A DNA stretch of 64,000 nt from Numida meleagris (taxonomy: Eukaryota; Chordata; Aves; Galliformes; Numididae), in the NCBI RefSeq assembly GCF_002078875.1, contig NC_034411.1, positions 3,190,434-3,254,433 of the forward strand, read 5' to 3'. Below the pieces are notes generated by a model. It was given only the letters and a program-made list of their open reading frames with translations, searched no databases and had not been told where the DNA came from. Shown in pieces: positions 1 to 10,764 of the stretch; positions within the stretch are counted from its first letter, which is position 1, and the number at the start of each line of letters is the position of its first letter. The position numbers and the translations under genes are program-made.

Positions 1-514
1 AAAATAATCACAAAGAATGTACAAAAAAACCTCTAGCAAATTAACCCTCATGTATAACGTGCCAGGATGGAAGGCCTGATGTTGTCTTACATGGAAGAGT
101 CAGACAGTTTGCTTACTGGACTTCATGGTTATCTCACATGTCGTTCAGATAGAGTCAGGTTCACTGATTAAATGCACAATTGTTTATATATGAAGTAATT
201 TCAGTAAGGTATTGGTTTAAATGTCTTTTTAAAGCTAATTGCTCGGTGGAAACAGAGAAGACAACTGGTATCGTAAGACCAGCTTTTCTTCTGTAACCAT
301 CCAACGTAGCATTCTTTAGAACCCAGATTCAGGAATCGTTTCTCTATGTCCAGCTTCCCCTGTTGGTGTTTTTGTAGGGGCACACTCACAGTATAATCCT
401 GTGTTGGCAATTATAAAAAGTTTAAATTCAGTGAGGGAGGATGCTTTCCTTTAAATGTGAAATGGAACTACTCAGCATTCCGGACTGATAACGTGTTTCT
501 CTTCTTATTTATAG

Positions 515-626
515 GGGGAGCAGTGTAAATTTGATCATGATGCAGAGATAGAAAAGAAAAAGGAAATCTGCAAGTTTTACATACAGGGTTATTGCACCAA
601 AGGAGAGAACTGCATTTATTTGCACA
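515..626 (+). CDS. ZC3H6: ZC3H6 exon: CCCH fingers, followed by an AT-AC donor
   Basis: The acceptor is ...TTATTTATAG before 515, and GGG GAG CAG TGT starts in phase 0. The exon encodes the end of one CCCH finger and a whole second one, ending CIYLH plus the first base of an Asn codon. There is no GT at the end; instead ATATCCTTT starts at 627. Confidence 0.92.
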
Positions 627-3600
627 ATATCCTTTAAAAAAAAAATACTTGAATTCAACCGACTGTTTGTATTTACTCCTAATTCACATAAATGATTTTA
701 AAGGGTGGCTCTTTCTTTTCTTAAGAGTCTATAGCAACTTACGTGTGGATGTACTACAGGAAAACAATTTTTCTGCTCAAATGGGAGGAGAAAATATGAT
801 GTGTTTATCCATGTATTTTATATACCCTTATAGCCATGTATTTTTTAATCCCTACTGAGTTTTAGTTTGATTTATTCTTTTTAATCACAGTCAAGTCAAA
901 AATAATGTTAAGGTGACAGTAAGGTAATTATTAGTAGAATGATAAATTAATCTAAAAGGTAAGCTGGTTGTTAGCTTTCAAAATTATTAAGATACTGTTT
1001 TGGAAAGATTAAGTATTCCTGAAGAACTGAAGGGTAACTGACAGCTTGGTTTCATACATGTGCCACAGTGCAAACTAATCATTAGCCTTTGTTAGGCATC
1101 CTTAACAAGTTGCTTACATGAATTCCCTTGCAAGTTTTACCATACAGGAGCGAAATGTTATCAAGGAGATAAGTGCAAATTTTCTCATGCTCCCCTGACT
1201 GCAGAAACAAAAGAGCTGCTGGATAAGGTGAGCAGTTTGTAGTCTGTAAACATGAGCTTTGTTCCCAAAAAGAATGGGGGATACTCCTGGAAATTTCCAT
1301 GGGGTTCTGGGGAAGTGTGATGCTATGCACAAACAATGCTAAAGCTTCCTTGTTGCTGTTCAGCACTGCAAGTTTGTGACTAGGTTCTGTACAAAAAAAT
1401 CCCCTTGCCACCAGTTATTTTCCTGCTGTGTTGGATTTGTTTAATTTCACAGCTTTTGTTTCTAATCACAAATTCTTTTTTTGACTCCCTTTCCGTAGAA
1501 ATCTCTGTGCACTCTGTAACAAGAAGTGTGGCTTTTATGTTGTCTAACTTTATCCAACCCAGAAGTTAGATATCGTCTGGGTGGAGAAAGGAATGAGGTG
1601 CCTCTTCTGAATGATTCATGAAGTACTGACCTTTGTGTTAAGTAGTTAAACAGTTAGTATGCAATGGGTCTTATCAGAAAAATGATGCAAATTTAACACT
1701 AAAAACATTATGAATTGTAAAGTAAGTCATTTCTGTCACTCAAAATGACTCTGTGAGAGAAATTGTCCATTGCTGACTGTAAAGATAGTTTTCTTCCCGA
1801 GTGTGAATTGGTTTCCTACAGAACAAGTAACAGTAGATGTATAGTTTGAGTTTGATGTTAGTATATGTACTAGAATTGTGGGAGGTAATAGTGTGTAAGT
1901 GTAAAATGCAAGACTAAATTCTGTTCTGTAAACTGTAAAACTAACAAACTGTTTGCTGTATTACTTCATTCTAGGTTTTGAATAATGAGGAGGAACCACA
2001 AAATGAAGATGAGAAGGAACTGGAGGAGCTCAGAAAGCGTGGCATAGTTCCTCTCCCTAAGCCACCACCGGGTGTTGGGCTTCTGCCAACCCCAGCAGAG
2101 CAATATCCATTTTCTGAGTCCGATATAGAAAATTACCAAGACCCTTCAGGAGATTATAAGAAAATACCATCTCTCTTTGAAATTGTTGTGAAGCCCACTG
2201 TGGATTTAGCACACAAAATTGGAAAAAAGTAGGTTTTTTGCATTTTCTGTAGAATTCTCCTTAGGATGTGGCTACATTAATGCATGAAATGTATTCTTTA
2301 TTTCCTTCTTTCAGAAGTGTATATTTGCAAGTACATTGCTAAGTTAATTATCTGTCAAGCGTAGGCTACCAGTTATTTACTTAATTAATGCTTTCCTTGA
2401 AAGGATTACTTACTGAGCCTCGACCTGTCAGAAAGCTACTCCTTTGGCTCTTGTTTTAACTCCGTGCCTGCCTTGTCTGTCTCTGGTTGCGAGCTGAGCG
2501 AAGTTGTCTCCCAGTTCAGTCTCCTTCTAAAAGCTTTTTCTGGTTAGGTCTTGACCAAAGACTTACTGAGATCCAGTAAGTATGAGCAGACATCTGTTAG
2601 AGCAAAGAGAGGGAGGAGATAGCTAGCAGACTGTTGACCTGTATAGGTGCAAAATTTGATTCATTACGGTTTTTTTGCTTACAGGCCACCAACCTTCTAC
2701 AACAGCTCCTCACCACCCAGACCACCCTTTCAGGGGAATGACCCTCATTCTCAGCATATGTATAATCCTGGTTCAAGCCCGGGGCCGGGACCTGGCATGC
2801 CACAAGGACATAATGGACCACCAATGCACCCAGGCTCTCCTGGACATCATCCGTGTGGAGGGCCTCAAGGAATGCCTCAGAGCCCTCCTATGCAGGGTGT
2901 TCCACCAGGCTTTCTAGGACCGCAGAACCAGAGCGGCATGCCTATGCAAGGACAGCAGGGCGGTCCGCCTCTGACACCGCCGGGTCTTGGTGGATCTTAC
3001 AATGCCCCCGGAGTTCAAGGACATATGGTGAATATGCCGAGAGATAATCATTGTCCTCCGGGGCCTCAGTACCAGCAGATGCCTGGAGAACGACAGCCGA
3101 ATATGAATTATGAGCCTATTCAGAACCCAGCTGATTTCTATGACAATTACTATTCTCATCAAGCTGTACATAACTTCCAGCCAGCTAATAACTCTGGTGG
3201 TAAGGGCATTTAAGAATTGTTGTTCCTCGGTGCGGTGCTTTGTAGTGGTATAGTGTTAAATCATCATGGCTTCAGTGCTGAGCAGCAGAAAGAATTGTGG
3301 AGAGCCACACTCCTTTAAGGTCTTCACTATATATACATTTTCAGCTGATGCTTTCCGGTCATGTAATATGTCACATTAATTTTGCTTTATTGTGTTTTAA
3401 CTGCTCTGCTGTAAAAGCCTGCGTGGTGTAGCTGCTGACTGCTTTATTTTTTTGTACTGCAGATGGAACATGGCATGGAGAATTTACAGATCACCAGGCT
3501 CACCTCATGGCTCAAGAGTCTCATCAAGGTGGAAGTGAGTCAGACTGCATGAGTGGTCATATGGGCCATAAACCAGCCATTAATGTACCAGATTTTCTTC

Positions 3601-6600
3601 CAGCAATGCAGAAAGCCCTGTATGTAAGACTTAGTCAAAAGCATCAGAGAGATGGAGACTCTGTCAGCAGCCAGGGTCAAAGGGCAATGAGCAAAGAAGA
3701 AGGTAAAGTTAATTTTGTTCATGTTCAAAATTTATCTGCTGATCATATGCTATTCTGGAAATCATTTGTTGATTTGAATTTTCATCGTGTTACCATTCGT
3801 GGTTATTGTGAGTGTGCTAGTACCAATTCAATGCTTTCAGGTCAAGCAACTTGCCTTTCTTTCCAGCTCGTTCTGGGATTCTAGTATAGGTTTAATATCT
3901 GCATTTCAATGCAAAGTGGAAAGATCTGTGGATAGTTGTTACATAGTTTACATTTTTTCTAAAGTTCTGTTGCTGACAAATCAGTAACTTGTTAAAATCC
4001 TTGACTGAAAGGATTTTAAAATCCTTGACTGAAAGGTTATTATTTCTAATTAGCAGTACTGCAAATATCTCTTAGATTTTATTGATTTGGTTGTGCCCTT
4101 GATCTTTTTTGCACATTTCATTTCTCTAAAGCAGTTGGCTTTTTTCCTCTGCAGTCTTGGAAATTTGCAGTGTTTTAGTGTTTCTATAAGCTATAGCCAA
4201 TAGAGAACAGTGAAATTGAGGATGAGATTGGACAGCACAGAGTATGTTTGTCCTGTGGCCTGCTCGCTGCTGCACCCTTTTCCATGTCTTCTTGAAGTAC
4301 TTCTGCCACGTGACTAGGAATGCATCTTCTGTGTCACTAAAAGGCAGTTGCCATATCACATGGTTTCAAGGATGTAGCCAATGTATTTCTGATCCGGAGA
4401 TGCTGCTCCATTTAAACAAACGAACAAAACCAGAGTGACCTAGAGTAATTACTGTGAGCTGAATGCTTCTCACCACTGCTTTTGAGTTAACTGCTCCTCC
4501 CACTTGGAGGACTTTCAGAAAGCAGTGTAAATGGGAAATGATCCTCCTAGCTGCCTCCTTGTGATTGTGTCCTGTCACTCCCTGGCACTGAGTGTTTGTG
4601 TGATGCAGCCAGCACTGAGGAAACCATGCATTAGGCTGTGCATTAGGTAGTGCATTACTGTGCATTAGGAAGTGGTGATGTTGGTGGGTTTCATCTTCAT
4701 TTCTCATTTTACTGAGCCAGAATAGACCACTCATCTCCTTCTGTGAGTATACAAGTTTAGAATATGGATCAAAGCATACAGCTGTGTTGTTTACCTATAT
4801 TGCACTCCAGTAAATTGGAGGAGACGGTTGAGAATTTAGCCTTTAAATATTCTTACTTTTCCCCATTCTGAATCTTGACCTCTCCCCAAAACCTTCTAAT
4901 TTGGATTGTAATGAAGCAACAAATGCCACACTTGCAATGTATCTGTTTTTAAGATGACTGTTAAGGCACTATTCTACTTTTCTTTCACCCATCCCACAAT
5001 GAAGGTCATTTTCATCTACACTAAGATTGTAAGTGTTGTTTTCTTAGTAGTACTGTTAGAAATAATTGTTTGGAAGTAGCTTATTGTCTTAGTTTCAGCT
5101 GGGATGGAATTGTTTTCTACAGAGTGTCTGGTACGATGCTATGTTTTGGTTCTAGGAGAAAAACAGTTGTAATAACACACTGATGTTTGTCGCTGCTAAG
5201 CAGTGTTGTACAGAGCCAAGGCCATTTGCAGCAAAGGGCCCAAGGAACTGGCAGGGGACAGAAATAGGACAGCTGCCTTACACTGACCAAAGGGATATCC
5301 CATACCATGAGACAGCGTGCGGAAGGAGTTCTGAAAGGGGAAGGAATAAGTGAAGGACTGTGTGGTGAAACCACAACAGTTATTTACCAAAATTAACATC
5401 GACAGAGAGAAATGTGGAGAGAATGCAGCAGAGTTTGGGAGTATTTCAGCTAACTCAATTTTTTTTTTGTTACTTCAGTTCTTTATTGAAATTGATTTTT
5501 GTCATATTGCAGTTATTTTAATACAGTGAATGAGGGCTCGATATCAGATATTATTACTCAATTTCTTTTCACTGAGAAGTTATCTCTTTGTATGAGTAAA
5601 CATGTTTTATTCCCTAGTGACCATTTGCATCCGTAATCTTTTTTTCTCAGACGACAATGTCAACTGGTACTCCAGTAGTGAAGAGGAAGAGGGGAACAGT
5701 GTTAAATCAATACTGAAAACACTGAAGAAGCAGAGCGAAAACTTTAGGAATCAGCAACAGCATTCCACAGAGCAGCACATGCTTGGTATTCCTACTGATC
5801 CAAGGCTGGCAAAAGACAAAGGTGCGGGGCCTCAGGCTGCTGACCCAAGGCTTAGGGCCTCGCCGAGATCCAACCCGAGAAAGTCTTCGGAATCCGCAGC
5901 CTTGGACCCCAGGCTAAGAGATCCCAGGATGCATAAGGTCAGCGATGGTGGTCATGCCAGCTCGTCTCTCGTGGGAGCAAAGCTAGATCTACACCACCCT
6001 CACACGGGTGTAAAAGTCAAGCAAAAAGGGATGGATGATGACGAAGAGGATTCAGAAAGAGAACTGAGAGAACGAGCTTTTCTGATTCCGTTGGAACCTT
6101 TGCCCGGTGTAACATTAAGGGATCCCCGATCCCAGCTTAGGCAGTTCAGCCACATTAAAATGGATGTTACCCTGATGAAACCAAACTTTGCTAAGCATAT
6201 TGTGTGGGCACCCGAAGACTTGCTCCCAATACCTTTGCCTAAGCCCGACCCCGTCTCTTCAATTAATTTACCTCTTCCTCCACTCATCGCTGACCAGAGG
6301 CTTAATAAACTGCGGAATCTGAAAAATGAGCCCCACCCAAACGCAATGCCAGCTGACCCGAGACTAGCTGCAAAAGCAAAAAATAACTTAGTGGGCAGGA
6401 GCGGCTACTTGGATCAGCCTGCGGATTCTCACGCCAGTAGCTCAAGCAAATTAGGAGATCCTCGATTACAAAAAAACGTTGACCCCCGGCTCCACAGACT
6501 GTCGAATGCAGATACGTATCACGGAGTCGCGAAGGAGTCGCACCCTTCCAAGTTTGACCCCCGCCTTGCCAGATCTGCTGCCAGTTCGTCACAGCCCTCG

Positions 6601-7149
6601 GAAGCTGCCGCCGCTAAAGCTGACCCCGATGCTCTGCCCCCGTACGCGCCCAAGCTGTCGGCGAGCGGCGTCAGGCTGGGGACTTCGGGCTCGTTGCTGA
6701 GCGGTATTAGCTTGTATGATCCACGGGATCACAGCTCGTCGTCGGACACAGCTCCGCCTAGTTCCGGAGAGAACGGAGAGAACCAGAAAAAAAGCATTTT
6801 GAAAAATTCTGGTAAAAACGAACCCAGCCTGTCGGAAGACGTGTCGCTGCCGAAGCCTGCCTCCAACGTCGAAAAGAATCCCGACGGATCGGCAGAAGCT
6901 ACTTCAGAGAAAGCAAACAGCAACAGTAAACCTCAGGCTAAACACTCCAGCGCTGCACCCGCAGTGCACAACCTTCCTATCCAAGCTTTATCAGGCTTAA
7001 TCAGACCGCAGTACAGCGATCCGAGGCAGGTGAGGCAGCCTGGACAGGTCGCTCAGACGCAGGATAGCGATCCGAACGGCGAGTCAGATGACAAGTCATT
7101 AAAAGATGTTTTCAAGACTTTCGACCCGACCGCTTCACCGTTTTGTTAG
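515..7149 (+). CDS. ZC3H6: ZC3H6, CCCH zinc-finger protein (3' six coding exons; 5' part lies before the window)
   Basis: Coding exons are 515-626, 1118-1227, 1975-2228, 2685-3199, 3463-3702 and 5651-7149, which join in one frame to 909 codons plus stop. Human ZC3H6 is about 1190 aa, so roughly the first 280 residues lie to the left. The first two exons carry CCCH fingers: the end of one (GEQCKFDH), a complete C-X7-C-X5-C-X3-H (CKFYIQGYC...) and a C-X8-C-X5-C-X3-H ([10 protein letters not shown]...). Then come the block [20 protein letters not shown] and the block [20 protein letters not shown], a Pro/Gly-rich stretch, and a long last exon with many D-P-R-L motifs ending [12 protein letters not shown]. 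These match human ZC3H6 closely, better than its relative ZC3H4. The ZC3H4/ZC3H6 family is related to Drosophila Suppressor of sable and acts in the nucleus on RNA; a specific role for ZC3H6 is inference. The neighbouring VINAC1-like gene supports the identity. Confidence 0.95.
627..1117 (+). other. ZC3H6: U12-type AT-AC intron in ZC3H6 (491 nt)
   Basis: The intron starts ATATCCTTT (627-635), the textbook minor-spliceosome AT-AC donor. It has the branch-site motif TCCTTAAC at 1099-1106 and ends in TTAC at 1114-1117, about 12 nt after the branch adenosine. Removing it restores the exact protein junction [14 protein letters not shown] expected of the family; no GT-AG pair in the region does so. 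If retained, the frame reads Asn-Ile-Leu-stop (TAA at 635-637). Confidence 0.9.
1118..1227 (+). CDS. ZC3H6: ZC3H6 exon: last CCCH finger
   Basis: Begins AT GAA TTC CCT TGC after the AC acceptor and ends TTAKETK-like ...ELLDK at AAG|GTGAGC. It encodes the C-X8-C-X5-C-X3-H finger with [10 protein letters not shown] and CKFSH. Confidence 0.9.
1975..3199 (+). CDS. ZC3H6: ZC3H6 exons 1975-2228 and 2685-3199
   Basis: The first exon runs from TTCTAG|GTTTTG to AAA|GTAGGT and is acidic, then Pro-rich. The second runs from CTTACAG|GCCACC to GGTG|GTAAGG and encodes the Pro/Gly/Met/Gln-rich segment ([20 protein letters not shown], then [13 protein letters not shown]). The intron between them (2229-2684) holds nothing else I can support. 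Confidence 0.9.
3463..3702 (+). CDS. ZC3H6: ZC3H6 exon 3463-3702
   Basis: The acceptor is TTTGTACTGCAG and the exon opens with DGTWHGEF, conserved in human ZC3H6. It ends SKEEG-like at GAAGAAG|GTAAAG. The middle is Gln/His/Ser-rich and contains [19 protein letters not shown], matching the human LLPAVQRALFVRL region. Confidence 0.88.
3703..5650 (+). other. ZC3H6 intron
   Basis: A GT-AG intron with TTTTTTTCTCAG acceptor at 5650. Apart from a 24-bp tandem duplication (3992-4039) and a TGCATTAGG-type short repeat (about 4627-4672) I see no feature in it. Confidence 0.85.
3992..4039. repeat. 24-bp tandem duplication in ZC3H6 intron
   Basis: The unit AAAATCCTTGACTGAAAGG plus a short spacer occurs twice head-to-tail, nearly perfectly. 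It is probably a replication-slippage duplication. Confidence 0.8.
5651..7149 (+). CDS. ZC3H6: ZC3H6 terminal coding exon (DPR-motif repeats)
   Basis: Acceptor TTTTTCTCAG|ACGACAATG; stop TAG at 7147-7149. The exon encodes [20 protein letters not shown], then about eleven D-P-R motifs (mostly DPRL) over some 440 residues, the block [20 protein letters not shown], and [20 protein letters not shown]. It ends with [20 protein letters not shown]. It is intact, with no frameshift. Confidence 0.95.
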
Positions 7150-8505
7150 CAATTGATTTTAAGTCTTTTTACTGTTGTGAATATTGCAGTTTTCTGCTGT
7201 TTTGTAACTGGTTTACCTCTTTGCTTTATTTATTTTTAAATTATAATTATCAACACTTTTCAGCTGCTAATCTCAGAACCACATGCAGTTATACAGTACG
7301 CTATAGTGTTTGCAAAGCTGTGGTATTTTCTATATAATACTTTTCCAATTTCAGGGAGACTAATAATTGACATGTAGGAAAAAAAAAAAAAAAAACAAAC
7401 CAACAACATGTATCGTGTTAGAGCTGATAAAAGCACTTTCATTGTAAATAAGTCATTAAGAAAGTCCGAAGACCTGTATATGTGTGAGCTGTCTCTTTCA
7501 TAAACAACATTTAGATATGATTGCCACATTTGTATGATTGTATAGATACAAGCAATATTATGTACATTACTGTGAGAGACACTGTTTGACAAGGATTGTC
7601 CGACGCATCAAGCCAAACCTACTAACTTAAGTATACAGAAATGATTTAAAAGGAAAATGTTGATCCTCCTTTTCAGATCCGTCAACGTAAGACATGGGTT
7701 TTTATTCACGCAGTCCGTATTCTTAGTGTAAAAGAGACCTATATCACATATTGAGGAGTAAAAATGTCATATCTTTTAAAAGTATTTTATTCTATGCTGT
7801 ATATAGAAGAAATTGTGAAGTACATAACTAGAAGAAAGTTACTGTTAAAAGTGGAGAATACCTAAGTTGTCTAATACGGAAAAGGTTTTTATTTAATTTT
7901 TTTTTTTCCACACATACACAATTCTGATTAGTGCTATAAGTTACATTGTGGTGTTCATGTATTTCAATGTATTTTTGTATTCAGCCGCTTAATTTGTATT
8001 GCTTTTTTTGTATTGATGTAACTGCAGTACTTGTATTCATTGTGTCTTTACAACATTTTTAACAAAAAAATTAAAAAGGGTACAGTTAAAGTCTGGTAAT
8101 GACTGTGGTGTTGACATGCTGCCAGCTAGTTCAGGCTTGGAGAAACAGCAGAGAGGGTGTGTGAAGGACGCAGGTGACGAAGCCTGGTTTTGCAGCCCTC
8201 GCCAGTCGGATGGCGGTGGGCTTTTAAACTGTCCTGGCATTGAATCCCAATGGAGGTAGCTGGCTGAGTGGTTCCGAGATCAGACTTCTGATCTGGACGG
8301 CGTCGTCATTGTTCCCTGACTACGATCATCATCGCTGCTATGAGAAATGTCATGCATGTTCTTTAATTTTCAGAGATGTTGCATGCCGAGAGCGCAACTG
8401 TCCTCAAAGCCTCTCTCGTTTTGCCTTTTGGGTTGCTTTTTATATAGAGGAAATGTAGTTATTCCTAGCTAGCTACATTTAAAATAAAATTTTGCAGTCT
8501 GCTCA
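7150..8505 (+). other. ZC3H6: ZC3H6 3' untranslated region (probable)
   Basis: AT-rich non-coding DNA directly after the stop, with several A/T homopolymers (for example 7379-7395). AATAAA at 8483-8488 is the best candidate end. A further AATAAA at 9679-9684, followed by TGTG-rich sequence, could serve a longer form. Confidence 0.6.
8483..8488 (+). terminator. ZC3H6: Candidate ZC3H6 polyadenylation signal (AATAAA)
   Basis: Canonical hexamer about 1.33 kb after the stop, with a T-rich stretch just downstream. Not experimentally supported here. Confidence 0.5.
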
Positions 8506-10425
8506 ATTGCTATCTGGTTCCCGCCCACTTGGAATGTTTCTTTGCATTAAGCCTCTTCCTTGGTGGACCTTTTCCTCTCGCTCTCTGTGCGTTGGCCTGG
8601 GTAGTGCTGGCGACTGGGATGTGATGGAATTTGTGGCAAATTCGGTGGTTTTGGTTCCTGTGCCTGGCAGACAGGCAGGGATCCAGGCCGGAACGTGAGC
8701 TCCCTTGCATTGCTGAGCAGGGCTTGGATGAGCTGAGGGAAGCTGAGTTCTGTGTGCACAAAACACGGCAGGGAAGGTGCTGCTGAAGGCAATAGTGGTT
8801 TCAGTTTACTTTCTTAGAGTATAAATTGTACGAATGATATTGTAAATAACACTCAAAATAATTGAGAACTTAGATAACAGAGAAGTAGCCACATCGTGTT
8901 TAGATGTGAAAGGTTATTAGACCGTACTTGCAGGATGGACAGCAGCAACCTGGAGTTACTGCTTCTGCAGGGCAGCGAGGACATCATCACCAAATTGAAC
9001 TCTGACTTCTTTTCAAAGGATGGGGAAAATAAGGGTCGAAGGAAAAATGCTGATACCAGGGGCAAAATGTTCTGCCTTGCAGTTGAGGTAGCTGGAGGAT
9101 CTCGGGTGGTTTGCTGTTGGTCCAGGTATGGATCCGTTTGGGAGCTGCAGATGGAAATGGGTTGTGTTTTGGTAGGGGCACCCAGAATGCTCGTTTCAAA
9201 CGCAGGAGATCGACTGCCACGTCAGTACCTTTAATATAATGCAGGGCTCCATCTGGGGCAAGGAGGAGGACAAGGTAAGGAGAAAATGTCATCAGAAAGG
9301 GGCTGGCTTGTCCTTGCAACTTACTTTGTGTAACCTTTTTCCTTCCTTCCTTCCATCCATGATCCAGCTGGGCCTGGCCAGCAGCTCCGCGAGGGCATCC
9401 GCAGCTGCAGTACCGTGGGCTGCTTCCTCTCTGCCTGTGCTTGCTTGCTTGTTTGTTGCAGATTTCTTCCCTGAGCTCAAGGTTGCACTGGTGCGCCTGC
9501 TGCTGCTGCTCTCTCTTGAAATGTGGAGAGGATTCTTCCTACGGTGCAAGTCCTGACCTACCTGTAAGCCAAGGGGAAGGTGTTGGGGGGTGTCTGAGCC
9601 CAGCAGAAAGGCAGGAAGGTGCGTGGGGACAGTCCTGTCACACTGAGCTCAGCTGGGACGGATGGCAACCACAGAGCAAATAAAGTCTGATGTGCTGTGA
9701 GAAATCATTGTGTCTTTTGCAGGAAAAGCGCTTGCTTCCATCCCTTCCTCCAGCACAGAGCAGCCTTTCCCTCGGACGCTTGCGACTCATTTCTGAGGCT
9801 GTGGAGAGCAGTAACAGGAGCAGCCAGTATCGGGGGTCCTGGATGTTCCAGATGCCCGTCGTTGCAAGGTGGGTGAGCATCAGCACTGAATGTTTCACTG
9901 TGACTGTGCGCCCTGGAATTCTGGAGAAAAGTCTCACTTCAGGCTGTAGGATCTGCTGAGTCAGGGCCAGCAGGTGTGACAAACTGCTCCTGCCGGCCCT
10001 GGGGATTTGGAAGAGTAAGACAACCTCTGCAATTCAGAAGGACTGAGCGTTCCTAGATCAGCACCTGCTGTTGCTGCCCTGTGATAAAAAAAGACTTTTA
10101 AGGAGATTTCTAGCTTCTGTATGTAGGGGGGTGTCTGTTAGCGTTGCTCAGTGCTGCTAGATGAGGAGGAGTTTGACAGTGTGCCAAAGAACGGGGCCCT
10201 CAGAAAGACCTTGCAGCTCTGAGGCTTTCTGGTGCAGGCAGTGAGCAACACAGTCTGATCCTCTGATCCTACCAGCCACGTTTGCTGCTGTTGCTACAAG
10301 TGTGTTCCTGCAGCCTTCTGTTCGCGCCTTGGGTGCTGGAGAGCACAAAAACTGGCGCTTCTCGAAAGATGTAGTGAAGGTACCCCATGAAATGGTGTCT
10401 TCCCTGCATCAACATTTGAGAAGCC
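8506..10425. other. Convergent intergenic/3' region between ZC3H6 and the VINAC1-like gene
   Basis: No exon is supportable on either strand. It must contain the 3' UTR of the minus-strand gene; TTTAAT at about 9230 reads ATTAAA on the minus strand and is one possible end. A CCTT microsatellite sits at 9341-9360. Confidence 0.5.
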
Positions 10426-10764
10426 TCACTGCCTGCCAAAGAGCCCCAGCCACCTCATGTCTTCAAAGTGGGGCAGCTCATCTGCAGCAGAAGTCCCTTC
10501 GTGTTTCTGGAGGTGGTTGCCTGTGATGGCGTGTCCTGTAATAGATGTGGGACACCTGGCGGTACTGTCAGTCAGAGGCGACTGTCCTTGCACCATGGCT
10601 GTGAGCGTGGGCTCAGCCCTCGCCTGAGTCTTGCGGAGGCCTAATTCATCCCTGTCTGAGTTGAAGCATTGCTTGGCTCTGTGCCACAACAGGTTTTTTC
10701 TCCACTCGGTGCAAAAAGCAGCTGCTGCTGCTTCTTGAGAGTCAGGAGCAGGCTGCCGCAAGCC
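10426..10764 (-). CDS. VINAC1: VINAC1-like terminal exon
   Basis: Acceptor CTCCTTCCAACAG|GGCTTGCGG in phase 0; stop TGA at 10428-10426. It encodes 112 residues, starting GLRQPAPDSQEAAAAAFCTE and then WRKNLLWHRAKQ; the rest is low in recognisable similarity. The exon is supported by splice signal and frame more than by homology. Confidence 0.6.
   Translation of the reverse strand, partial: GLRQPAPDSQEAAAAAFCTEWRKNLLWHRAKQCFNSDRDELGLRKTQARAEPTLTAMVQGQSPLTDSTARCPTSITGHAITGNHLQKHEGTSAADELPHFEDMRWLGLFGRQ

Noticed and set aside
592..858. Frame opening at 592 and reading into an 88-aa peptide
   Set aside because: It is a different frame that runs from the ZC3H6 exon into the U12 intron; the true frame continues only after removal of 627-1117.
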